Counted from the stretch's first letter, positions 1-7,985 are shown. The stretch: 64,000 nt of DNA from G965237725 sp965237725 (GCA_965237725.1 OZ250151.1:372001-436000), one strand, 5' to 3'. Program-made: numbers and translations. Notes: generated by a model not told the origin, from the sequence alone.

Positions 1-270
1 GTCTTCATTTTAAATCTCCATATTAAATAGTCGTATGTTACAAATCATTACTGAATTTATATAAATTCTTTTCTTAATAATGTGGTGAATACCACATTTC
101 ATAAATTACTATTACAAATACTAAAACGGGGTAATGCCAAGCTATCTTTTCACCCAGCAAAAATTTAACTTGGTATCACTTTTACACTGCCGTTGGCTGT
201 CTTCAGGAGGTACGGAAAAGTTAAATTGCATGCTTGGGCAAGAACGACATAATGGGTACTAATGTAATGA

Positions 271-966
271 ACCATCACGGATTACCACTCACGGTATCTG
301 TTGGCCTGCGACGGACTGGAATCGACAAAGGCTGTTACCGCCTTTACCGTCTTCGAACAGGTCTTCAGGGAATATGGCTTGCCTGATGCCATACGTACTG
401 ATAACGGCGTGCCCTTCTCATCACCGAATGCGTTATTTGGCTTGAGTAAGCTATCGGTATGGTGGCTCCGCCTGGGCATTAATATTGAGTGTATCAAACC
501 CGGAAACCCCCAACAAAATGGCCGCCACGAACGCATGCATCTGACGCTCAAAAAGGAGGCCACTAAGCCGCCTGGGTTTAACTTCCTGCAACAGCAAAGC
601 AAACTCGATGACTTCCAGGAAATATTTAATCATGATCGACCTCACGAGGCCCTAAATATGAAATATCCCGGAGAAGTGTATACACCTTCAACCAGGGTTT
701 TTGAGGGTCTAACCGAGCCGAATTATCCTTTCCATGACAAGACCGTTCGGGTGACCAATTGCGGTCGTATCTGCATTGGCAGTAGAAAAATTAACCTGAG
801 TAGCGTATTTGCTGGACAAATTGTGGGAATTACCGAAGTCAGCGACAAAATATGGCTTGTCAGCTTTATGCAATTTGATATAGGCTTCTTTGACGAAGAC
901 GAAAACAAAGTTCAACCGGCAATCAATCCCTTCATGCCAAAAGTGTTACCCATCTCTTCGGTATAA
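271..966 (+). pseudogene. IS481-like transposase, 5'-truncated
   Basis: This is the C-terminal part of a DDE-type transposase (integrase core). The second catalytic Asp (in RTDNG) and the third, Glu (in NGRHERMH), are visible, followed by the beta-rich C-terminal region typical of IS481 relatives. In-frame coding can be read back to about position 271, where it begins with TDYHSRYLL just after an in-frame stop at 268-270. The N-terminal HTH half and the strand carrying the first catalytic Asp are missing, and I see no trace of them in 1-268. The element is therefore probably inactive. I see no terminal inverted repeats. It lies just outside the tRNA-Pro island and may mark an older insertion at the same hotspot. 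Confidence 0.8.
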
Positions 967-1003
967 AGTGTTATCTATCTGTCCGGTATGGACCCAAATT
1001 TTA

Positions 1004-1055
1004 TTGGTCGGGGTGAGAGGATTTGAACCTCCGACCACCGCAACCCCATTGCGGT
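1004..1055 (-). repeat. attL-like copy of tRNA-Pro 3' end
   Basis: These 52 bases are identical to 7807-7858, the CCA end, T arm and most of the anticodon arm of the intact tRNA-Pro gene. After 1055 the sequence diverges and there is no D arm or 5' acceptor strand, so this is not a tRNA gene. The copy has the same orientation as the tRNA and lies on its 3' side, as expected for the duplicated core left by site-specific integration into a tRNA 3' end. Confidence 0.85.
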
Positions 1056-1136
1056 CAAACGGGTTACCCATAGTGGCTCAAAGTGATAAATAGTGGACTT
1101 AAGTGATTGATCCTACTTTTCTTTTCTAATTCTCAC

Positions 1137-1166
1137 TATCACTTTGTATCATTCTGTATCACACCA
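1137..1166. repeat. three tandem 10-bp TATCA repeats
   Basis: Three head-to-tail 10-bp units start at 1137, 1147 and 1157 and share TATCA followed by a variable five bases. They lie 82 bp inside the tRNA-Pro copy. Arm-type binding sites of tyrosine recombinases or excisionases are a possible reading; this is inference only. Confidence 0.5.
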
Positions 1167-1178
1167 ATCCACTTTTTC

Positions 1179-1200
1179 ATTCCCCCTATATTCCCCCTAA
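1179..1200. repeat. two tandem 11-bp ATTCCCCCTA repeats
   Basis: Two adjacent 11-bp units (1179-1189 and 1190-1200) differ only in the last base. Read on the minus strand they give G-runs followed by A/T, a pattern I associate with the attachment region beside P4-type integrase genes at tRNA loci. The integrase itself is absent. Confidence 0.45.
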
Positions 1201-1392
1201 GCAGATCCCAACAGCCACAAAACTTCTAGACACAAAAAGTATTTTTTGAGTTAAATTTTATAATCAACAACCGATGGATTATGAGTGCGAAGGGGTAATT
1301 TCAACCCATCAAGAAACAGGTATACTGTACATTGAACAATTTGTATGCATTAATTTTTAAATAAAAACCCCAATCACATTTGGATGTAAATA

Positions 1393-2955
1393 TTGGCTCA
1401 CCTTGATACACGGTATCTTGTCGACACCGGTGAAGATAATCCGTCACTACAACTAGATATTAAGCTTCACGAATTTGATAATAATTTTCAAATTAGAGTA
1501 GTTGTGACACGTGAGCGACGAATACCAGATTTTTCTGAGGATCGCATACCCGCATATTATAATTTTGACGACGAACAACCTGGAAATTCAGCAAACCCGG
1601 ACGCAGATCCGCCAGTACTTGCTCGGGCTCCAGTACCTCCAAAAATTACAATAATTGCTGCACCTGGAGTATCAATTAAGGTAATAGGATTTGACAATTT
1701 TCAACGACCGAGTTTGGACCGACCGTTAGTAGATGTTTTTCGCGTTCAAGATCCAAACTTAGTTCCCACTCTGGGGGCCAGGTTTTCTCCTAGTCATTTG
1801 ACAGAAAATTTCTTCATTAATACCAGACCACCAACTCATGTTGGACCCAGTCCCCATCCTCCGGACGAAGATGGGCATGTTTCACAAAACTTTGATTCAC
1901 GTTATAGCTCCGAAGACCTAATAGAGAGATACAATGACCCATTTACGGTGGCAATCCATTGGTATCATATTTTTCAATATGATCCATTAGAATCGTTGCA
2001 GCAGGGATTTACAGACCTATTCGAGGATATTTTTTCTGGCGATTCAGACAATGAAGATCACGACACTCCCGAGCGTGATACGGTAGAAACAATTTCAGAG
2101 GCAACACAACCCCGTGAAAATATTGGCGCAAGACATGCATGGCTTCCGCCAAGAAATCACCTGGATGTGGTCAGAACACAAAATGGTGTGCAATTTATTC
2201 ATAGGTATTCTTCTCAGACTTTGGAAGTCAAAGTTAGAACTAATCATTTACAACTATCAAGCAGGCAAAACCGTATTGAGCATTTGCAACGATTCACATT
2301 TGAGCTTACCAACAACGCCGACCTTGATATGCCATTGGTTAAGATAGTCAAGACCCACAATGTTGAAACTTCCCTAACACTTGATATCAATGCTTCGTTT
2401 ACGGACGAACCCCGAAATAGATATATGGCTCGCCTAAGAACACCCTTTTTTGATGTAAAGAATACTGACTTTGAAAACATACCTCCCGAAGGCGCTCCGC
2501 TTCCTACGCGAAATCTGTCAAATGCACACATCCGATTGATCGTTCCACCGTGGGTAAGTGTATTACAGGTAGTTACTGATATCGCTATCGGCTTTGTGCC
2601 CGTGATAGGGGACGCTGTTGATATTGCGGAATTTGGCAATGCCATGATGAATGGGACCGATCGATGGGGACGCCGATTAGCTGGTTGGGAAAAAGCCGTA
2701 ATGGGTATAGGTGCAGTATTAACATTAGTGGGCCCAAGTATTTCTGCTCTACGACGATTACCTCAATTATTTGGGCGTCAAGCGGATGCCGCCGGGCGCC
2801 TTCACGCTGCCATAAGAGTCGCACGATATACTGATGAAGAGAGTAATTTTATGGCAGGGGCTTACGAAGCACTGGCTAGCGGGCGACGATTAGGGCAATT
2901 GGATGTTCAGCGACTTCAGAGATTATTAAGGAGGATTCCTGGATGTCCTGCCTAG
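1393..2955 (+). CDS. uncharacterised protein with pre-toxin-like block
   Basis: I do not recognise the 520-aa protein as a whole. Residues 1-150 look beta-rich and Pro-rich; an acidic stretch lies near 208-232. Residues about 384-452 form a hydrophobic block with FVPVIGDAVDIAEF, then a DRWGR turn and a second hydrophobic helix. This resembles the hydrophobic pre-toxin modules that precede C-terminal toxin domains in polymorphic toxins. The only plausible start is TTG at 1393, because an in-frame stop lies six bases upstream; initiation is therefore uncertain. The stop overlaps the start of the next gene, whose ribosome-binding site lies inside this gene's 3' end, so the two are probably translationally coupled. 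It could be the carrier half of a two-part effector. Confidence 0.55.
   Translation: MAHLDTRYLVDTGEDNPSLQLDIKLHEFDNNFQIRVVVTRERRIPDFSEDRIPAYYNFDDEQPGNSANPDADPPVLARAPVPPKITIIAAPGVSIKVIGFDNFQRPSLDRPLVDVFRVQDPNLVPTLGARFSPSHLTENFFINTRPPTHVGPSPHPPDEDGHVSQNFDSRYSSEDLIERYNDPFTVAIHWYHIFQYDPLESLQQGFTDLFEDIFSGDSDNEDHDTPERDTVETISEATQPRENIGARHAWLPPRNHLDVVRTQNGVQFIHRYSSQTLEVKVRTNHLQLSSRQNRIEHLQRFTFELTNNADLDMPLVKIVKTHNVETSLTLDINASFTDEPRNRYMARLRTPFFDVKNTDFENIPPEGAPLPTRNLSNAHIRLIVPPWVSVLQVVTDIAIGFVPVIGDAVDIAEFGNAMMNGTDRWGRRLAGWEKAVMGIGAVLTLVGPSISALRRLPQLFGRQADAAGRLHAAIRVARYTDEESNFMAGAYEALASGRRLGQLDVQRLQRLLRRIPGCPA
2928..2934 (+). promoter_or_regulatory. strong Shine-Dalgarno inside upstream gene
   Basis: AAGGAGG lies eight bases before the ATG at 2943, within the last codons of the preceding gene. 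It argues that the 2943 gene is independently initiated and is not the product of a frameshifted single gene. Confidence 0.7.
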
Positions 2956-4031
2956 TAGTCAACGATATTGTGCTGATAAGCGATAAAGGTGTAATCAATA
3001 CAAATCTACAGGCTTTTTATACCTCATATAGAGCCAGAAAAACTGCAGCAGGTCAGGTTCCACTTGGCGCCAGAGAATGGATACCCCGCGCCCGGGGTGC
3101 CGCAAGGCAATGGCTTGAATTAAAATTAGGGGCGGCGATTCGACAGATTCGACAATCGGCTTCCACAGCTGCGAAAATTCACATCGCTCATATGCCAGTA
3201 CCCAACGGATTTCTTAATGCCCAAGGCCAACTGAACGCAAGATTTCGTAAGTTGGTTAGATATCTTGAGCGCGATGATATTACAAGAAAACTTTGGGACA
3301 GATTAGCCGTTTTTAATGATGCAGAACATGATGCAGTTCGCTTCCTGGTCCAGTTTCAACAAGTCAGTCGTGGATACCTGAATATATTAAAAGGAAATAT
3401 TGCTGAGGCATTTTCAATTCCCCGGCAACTTTTGGTGCTTGAAAGGTACCGTGACATCTACCCCAATGCGGTATTAATAACCGGACTTAAGGCTCGTTTC
3501 CAAGGTCAGGGGGCAAGGCGGCTTTTCACCGACAACATTATCGGTACGTTTTCGCAGGATGGTAATCTAGTCGTTCATCACGTTTTTGAAATCAAAGCGG
3601 GATATAACGGCGGACTAGCAGGAACCGAACAGGTAGTAAGGTGGGATCACCGCATCGAACAAGGTGTAGAACTATTGATACCAGGGGATGCAGATATTTT
3701 CAGAATGCCGCGATCTGATCAAACAGTTGGCATACTAAGAACTTCGGCTAGACAGCATATGGCGTCCAGGCGTATAAGATCCGCAGCACGTGTTGGCGAT
3801 GATTTTTCGTTTGCACATAATATTGAAGGCGCAAATCGAGCAACGTCCCTACGTACTGCAGATCGGGAAGTAGTAACCGCACTTGGCCAAAGTGTAATTT
3901 CTCCATCAGGCATGTCTTCGGCGGGATTGGAACATCTTAGTAGTTTACCGACAGATGTTGAACGACTGCCTATGGGAATGCAGCACGATGAAATGGATTA
4001 TCTGGTTAGATATTTGCTTTTGAACCGATAA
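2943..4031 (+). CDS. putative PD-(D/E)xK nuclease effector
   Basis: The 362-aa protein has no name I can give. Its middle carries a pattern compatible with the PD-(D/E)xK nuclease fold: Glu155 in a helix (GNIAEAF), Asp197 (FTDNIIG), a beta strand ending in E216-I-K218 (VFEIKAG), and Gln230 on the following helix (TEQVVRW). The order and spacing fit, so DNA or RNA cleavage is a reasonable inference, but it is unproven. The N-terminal 150 residues are helical and basic. It overlaps the preceding gene by 13 bp in another frame, has its own strong ribosome-binding site, and converges on the Trypco1-like gene with only 12 bp between stops. No obvious immunity gene follows on the same strand. Confidence 0.55.
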   Translation: MSCLVVNDIVLISDKGVINTNLQAFYTSYRARKTAAGQVPLGAREWIPRARGAARQWLELKLGAAIRQIRQSASTAAKIHIAHMPVPNGFLNAQGQLNARFRKLVRYLERDDITRKLWDRLAVFNDAEHDAVRFLVQFQQVSRGYLNILKGNIAEAFSIPRQLLVLERYRDIYPNAVLITGLKARFQGQGARRLFTDNIIGTFSQDGNLVVHHVFEIKAGYNGGLAGTEQVVRWDHRIEQGVELLIPGDADIFRMPRSDQTVGILRTSARQHMASRRIRSAARVGDDFSFAHNIEGANRATSLRTADREVVTALGQSVISPSGMSSAGLEHLSSLPTDVERLPMGMQHDEMDYLVRYLLLNR

Positions 4032-4043
4032 TGATATCAAAGG

Positions 4044-4358
4044 TTAAAATGAAACTGGAATCCCGTCATTAACATTAGGTTGACTTGCAAATTTCATTTG
4101 TATTCGAAAATTTCCCTTACCGTCTTCATTACTTATTGTAAATAGACCACTGTCTGTCAGTTTTAAGGTAAATATGACGTTTGTTTCCTGAGGGGCCTCG
4201 CCCATTTCCAATTTGCCCAAACTATCTGAAACCTGTTTAGAAAACAACTGCAACGATTTCGTAAATTTCTCACTTGATGGAATACGCGTAACGTTTTCTG
4301 AAACGGTTTCTATAAGAATCGTCGAATCCCCATTTTCTATAAATGTTGAATTAGCCAT
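4044..4358 (-). CDS. small Trypco1-like domain protein
   Basis: This 104-aa protein resembles the Trypco1 domain (trypsin-co-occurring domain 1) along its whole length. An N-terminal strand (STILIET) and a central helix (KFTKSLQLFSKQVSDSL) are followed by a strand with FTLKL and a C-terminal strand ending NFRIQMKF. Family members typically end in a similar FGLKL...ANFKVTL pattern. Known members occur in modular bacterial conflict systems together with peptidases, nucleases or NTPases. It is the last of three minus-strand genes, 25 bp after the 648-aa gene, and converges on the nuclease-like gene. The match is from memory of the family pattern and needs a profile search. Confidence 0.55.
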   Translation of the reverse strand: MANSTFIENGDSTILIETVSENVTRIPSSEKFTKSLQLFSKQVSDSLGKLEMGEAPQETNVIFTLKLTDSGLFTISNEDGKGNFRIQMKFASQPNVNDGIPVSF

Positions 4359-4383
4359 TGTACGGATTTACCAAATTTAATGT

Positions 4384-6330
4384 CTAAGGATTAAGATCAC
4401 TGTCGTCACTTCCAGATTGTAGCCATACTAGCTGGGTAGGCATCGTAATTTCGTAAACCTCTTCGTCTTCTGCTGAAAAACTCCCCGTATCCAAAATATC
4501 CGTATCCTCTTCTAGGGGATCAACCTCACCCAAGTACTGGTTATACAATTCGGCTTCTGGGCCGGCGAGAGTTGATAGTGCTGGAACGTCGCCTGCAAAT
4601 CGGGACCAGATTCTATTAGTAAGTTGATAATACAATACGGCATGAGTGAATTTAGGCATAACCGGTATTCTTACTAGTGCAGCACCCGCTTTCAAATAAT
4701 TTTCAAAAATCGGATCAGGATCCGTATAATTTGCCAACTCAAGCCACTTACTTTTTCTACCACTGAAGTAGGGTAAAAATTTGTATGACATGTTATCCCA
4801 ATCAAACGATTCTTCAACAAAATGTAGGAGTTCTTCATTTGCTGATGCATTTTCTTCAAGCATTTGTGGGAGTAATATGGGCGTTGCATTTGCATTGCCA
4901 TCGTTCCATCCGGGTAGTGGGCTAAATTCGTCTCTCATCCACAGCCTGGTAAATGACTTTTTTAGCTCATCTTTAATCGTCAGTTGATTTCTCGCTGGAT
5001 TACTCCCTGATATTTTTACTCCCCCGGAAATTCTTGCAGCTGCAAGCGAATCTTCATAGTCAGATAACTCACGTTTGTATGCAGTTTGGATCGCTTGGTA
5101 GGTAGATAATTGCCAATTCTCTAACAACGTATTTGATCGTTCACATTCAATTTCAGCATTCATAGCCACCGCACCAATATAATTACCGGCTCCAGAAATT
5201 GGAACTTCCTCTGTTTCCCTATCTAAATAAAGCGTCCGCATTTCACCAAAGAAATCAATTCCAAATACACCCTGCCAAGTTAAAATTGCTTTACGACCTA
5301 TTTGTAGTTTTCCATACGCTGGGTATCCAAAATAAGCACCGAGACCCACTCCACCATCTCTAGGAAACCAGTGATTCTTCCAACTTTTCATAATCAACTG
5401 AATACTGGCGACGGTGGCTTCATAGCCTTCGGGGATACGAACTTTCTCGCCATCAAGAATAAAATCTTTTTCGGGGTCAAATCCTTTGGTGATTGTGTGC
5501 GATACGATGCGTCTCGCAGGCGGAGGTGGTTGAACGTCTTCAACACCATATGTTGAAACCAGTGATGCGTAGTTTGTTTCGTTTAAATCACTAGGTTTTA
5601 ATGGAACTGGGAACCACCAGAAAAACGGTCCGCGACGAGTCAGCTTTAATATTGTCGGTTCTTCCGGTTTCTTTGGTAGATGATTATTCTGAATATTCCA
5701 GGTTTTACTGAACACATGGTGTGCCGCCGGTTCGGGGACAACAACCTCGTAATATAATCGCTTACCATAGTTAATCGGTTTAACTAAATATTTTTTGTTT
5801 ACCCATCTATATATCCCCGAATGACTTTCAGCGGTCTTGTTGTCAAATAAGTGCTCGTTGCGCTCCTCCGTTTCCTGCAGTTCCACTGATTTTCGAAACT
5901 CACGATTTGTCTCCCGTATTCGCTCCATCGCTTTTTCTGTGACTTCCTTAGCATATTTTTGTGCAGTTTTCTCTGATTCCTCACTGGATGCGGATAAATC
6001 GTATTTCGCATAAGCTGAAATTTGGACCGGGCCAAATCCGCCGGAAACTTCTATACCTGCAGCGAATTTTTCCTGCTTTTTTAATTCATTCTTTATTTCA
6101 TGTTCAAGCTCGAATCGTTCCGTAGTATTAAGATCATGTTTTCGTTCTTCTTCTGTTTCAGTTTCTATTTCTACTGTAGTTTCGAGGCGATTCAGACGAC
6201 GGTGATAGCGATTACGCTTTTCAAACGCCATTATATTTTCAATATGCGCAATTTCATCAGTTTCGTATTCGAGCAGTCTCTTCTTAAGTACGATTAAATC
6301 GCCGATTCCGAAAGGTTTAACAAATGGCAT
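4384..6330 (-). CDS. uncharacterised 648-aa protein, IAHIEN family
   Basis: The N-terminus has GIGDL (8-12), EIAHIENI (26-33) and an HRRL turn. A charged helical stretch rich in Glu and Arg runs to about residue 160. A block around 171-202 contains SGIYRWVNKKY and NYGKRLYYEVVVPEPA. I recognise these phrases as shared by a group of large bacterial proteins of unknown function, but I know no name or activity for it. There is no signal peptide or membrane segment. The C-terminal third looks globular with an acidic tail. ATG is preceded by AGGA at normal spacing. It starts five bases after the 346-aa gene and precedes the Trypco1-like gene, so all three are likely one operon. Confidence 0.6.
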   Translation of the reverse strand: MPFVKPFGIGDLIVLKKRLLEYETDEIAHIENIMAFEKRNRYHRRLNRLETTVEIETETEEERKHDLNTTERFELEHEIKNELKKQEKFAAGIEVSGGFGPVQISAYAKYDLSASSEESEKTAQKYAKEVTEKAMERIRETNREFRKSVELQETEERNEHLFDNKTAESHSGIYRWVNKKYLVKPINYGKRLYYEVVVPEPAAHHVFSKTWNIQNNHLPKKPEEPTILKLTRRGPFFWWFPVPLKPSDLNETNYASLVSTYGVEDVQPPPPARRIVSHTITKGFDPEKDFILDGEKVRIPEGYEATVASIQLIMKSWKNHWFPRDGGVGLGAYFGYPAYGKLQIGRKAILTWQGVFGIDFFGEMRTLYLDRETEEVPISGAGNYIGAVAMNAEIECERSNTLLENWQLSTYQAIQTAYKRELSDYEDSLAAARISGGVKISGSNPARNQLTIKDELKKSFTRLWMRDEFSPLPGWNDGNANATPILLPQMLEENASANEELLHFVEESFDWDNMSYKFLPYFSGRKSKWLELANYTDPDPIFENYLKAGAALVRIPVMPKFTHAVLYYQLTNRIWSRFAGDVPALSTLAGPEAELYNQYLGEVDPLEEDTDILDTGSFSAEDEEVYEITMPTQLVWLQSGSDDSDLNP

Positions 6331-6335
6331 GTATC

Positions 6336-7376
6336 CTAACTCCCTTGATTAAATGTCGCAGTAGAAAAATGTCTAACAAATGTTCCATTTATAAAGCTTA
6401 TTGTGGACATTTGGCTGTTATTGACTGCAGAATTGTAAATCTCAAGTTTCAGCTGCTCAATTTTTTGATTCGTTTTTTCAATACCATCACTAGACGATAA
6501 ATTAAATTCTTTCATTGTCTTTTGAGACTCATCATCAACATCTTGATCATCAAAATTATTGACTATAGGCATTGGCTTTGAATCCGACGTAGACAATTCA
6601 ACTTTTATCTTCGGCCTACTAAATATATTTAGCAGTCTGGTGAATAATCCAACATTTAATGGGTGCGCTATGTGCGTCGTATTGCTGCCTATATTCCCAC
6701 CAACTTTGACTGCGCGTTCACGATTTCGAATTTCAACATTTAACAGTTGATTGGACAAATGTGTCAATCGAGAATAATTGGTTGCCCCAAAATCATCTGC
6801 AGGATTTCCATTTTCTTGATCATCTGGCTGAATAGGTTTATTCCTATCAATTTCGCTAAACGCACACGCCAATTCAGTTGGGATTTCGAGTCTTTTTATA
6901 GGTAGCAGTGGTGAGTGTTGTGTAATTTGAACTAAATGGAGAATGTGTAACCATTCGTGAAAAAACTGGATGACAAAACCATGATCGCCATCAAGAAACA
7001 GGCTAATCAAATAGCCACACCACAAATCGGCTAATATCTTACTATCATCGATGTCGATGCCTAGCTGATTTAACTCGGACGAAGTAAATATTTGAAAATC
7101 ATCATATGTTTCGAAATTTTTACCATGGAGTATTATTTTTGATAGACGGGATTTATAAAGGTCAGCCCAATTTTTTTGGTTAATCACATATTTCTCTCTA
7201 TTAACCAATTCTGAAACGGTTTGCTGTAGGCGATTTTCTAATTCAAGATCCTCATTTTGCATGAACGACAAAATGAAATCACTCGCACTTTCTCCGGCCT
7301 CGATTGTGTCTAAGTGGTTTTCATTAGCAACAGGAGCTCTTAATGAGACAAACTTGAAAACGATATCATCGCTCAT
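6336..7376 (-). CDS. unknown 346-aa protein with HExxH
   Basis: I do not recognise this protein. It is the first gene of the three-gene minus-strand unit, five bases ahead of the 648-aa gene. HEWLH at residues 140-144 has the HExxH spacing of zinc metallopeptidases, and Glu164, Glu168 and Glu175 downstream could supply a third ligand. It sits in a hydrophobic helical context (VIQFFHEWLHILHL), which is compatible with such a site but also with chance. Residues 1-120 look helical with acidic stretches, and the region after about 180 is polar and low in structure. No signal peptide or clear transmembrane segment is present. Confidence 0.5.
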   Translation of the reverse strand: MSDDIVFKFVSLRAPVANENHLDTIEAGESASDFILSFMQNEDLELENRLQQTVSELVNREKYVINQKNWADLYKSRLSKIILHGKNFETYDDFQIFTSSELNQLGIDIDDSKILADLWCGYLISLFLDGDHGFVIQFFHEWLHILHLVQITQHSPLLPIKRLEIPTELACAFSEIDRNKPIQPDDQENGNPADDFGATNYSRLTHLSNQLLNVEIRNRERAVKVGGNIGSNTTHIAHPLNVGLFTRLLNIFSRPKIKVELSTSDSKPMPIVNNFDDQDVDDESQKTMKEFNLSSSDGIEKTNQKIEQLKLEIYNSAVNNSQMSTISFINGTFVRHFSTATFNQGS

Positions 7377-7807
7377 AAATAATTCCCAATTCAGTAGTTA
7401 AAAGCAAAACCTAGCCCAATCTTGAAGCATAAACTCAAACTTTACAGAAATCCAGTTTTAGAAATTACAACAAATTGCGGAATTTACTGAATAAGCCCAA
7501 CCAATAGTCCACACGCTCTTCGAATCGAAACGACATTGCCATCATCAACTTGCTGCTTTTCACGAGTTATTGGTACCTATTTTGCGAGCGACATGTGGGA
7601 ATGTGTTTGATTGTATTGCTCTGGATGAGAGGATTTACTTCGGGTTTCCTGCCCTTCGCCCTGCGGGTATTGTGACAGATCGCGTTATTTAAATCGTTTA
7701 ACTCTTATTTAGTCATTCCCGCGGAAGCGGGAATCCAGAATATAACTGGATCCCGGATAAATGCATCGCATTTACCGGGACGACGCTATGCGTCGTTTTT
7801 TACAAGT
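7377..7807. other. island right arm, no gene seen
   Basis: There is no supported gene between the 346-aa gene and tRNA-Pro. The promoter of the three-gene minus operon should lie near 7380-7480. At 7626-7636 an 11-bp match to the tRNA T-arm region (TGAGAGGATTT) recurs, followed by a GC-rich stretch; it may be a decayed attachment site. A dispersed-type repeat with hairpins fills 7712-7801. Confidence 0.55.
7712..7801. repeat. hairpin-rich dispersed repeat
   Basis: Three stem-loops lie in a row: TCCCGC/GCGGGA at 7717-7732, a longer imperfect stem between TCCCGG and CCGGGA at 7750-7779, and ACGACGC/GCGTCGT at 7780-7796 followed by a run of T to 7801. The first part resembles the widespread bacterial repeat that begins GTCATTCCCGCG. 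The last hairpin has the form of a terminator for plus-strand transcripts entering from the island, so it could shield the tRNA gene. Confidence 0.6.
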
Positions 7808-7884
7808 TGGTCGGGGTGAGAGGATTTGAACCTCCGACCACCGCAACCCCATTGCGGTGCGCTACCAGGCTGCGCTACACCCCG
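7808..7884 (-). tRNA. proL: tRNA-Pro (anticodon GGG)
   Basis: The reverse complement folds as a full 77-nt tRNA: acceptor CGGGGTG, D arm with GCGCAGCCTGGTAGCGC, anticodon stem CCGCA/TGCGG around loop ATGGGGT (anticodon GGG), T arm with GGTTCAAATCC, and encoded CCA at 7808-7810. It ends the conserved pheST-ihfA-merR-tRNA-Pro run and is the intact (attR-side) target of the island to its left. Confidence 0.95.
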
Positions 7885-7985
7885 AATCTCAGTGAATCTA
7901 AATCAATGATAACAAACCGGCTTCTAAAAAGATCGAAAATATCCCTATTGTATTTCGAGTACATTGCAAGTTTGCCAGCTAATCC

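Larger units (their letters stand above)
1056..1392. other. island left arm, no gene seen
   Basis: There is no supported gene here. Just inside the tRNA copy are short direct repeats (described separately) of the kind found in integrase arm or attP regions. The rest is AT-rich and probably includes the promoter of the following two-gene operon. No integrase remnant could be recognised. Confidence 0.6.

Noticed and set aside
1004..1080. A second tRNA-Pro gene
   Set aside because: Only the 3' 52 bases match; the D arm and 5' acceptor strand are absent, so it is an attachment-site copy.
890..1093. Small plus-strand gene across the tRNA copy
   Set aside because: Its peptide is a translation of the duplicated tRNA segment, a known source of spurious calls.
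2925..2960. Frameshift mutation splitting one toxin gene
   Set aside because: The downstream gene has its own ATG with AAGGAGG at ideal spacing, which favours two real, coupled genes; left open as a finding.
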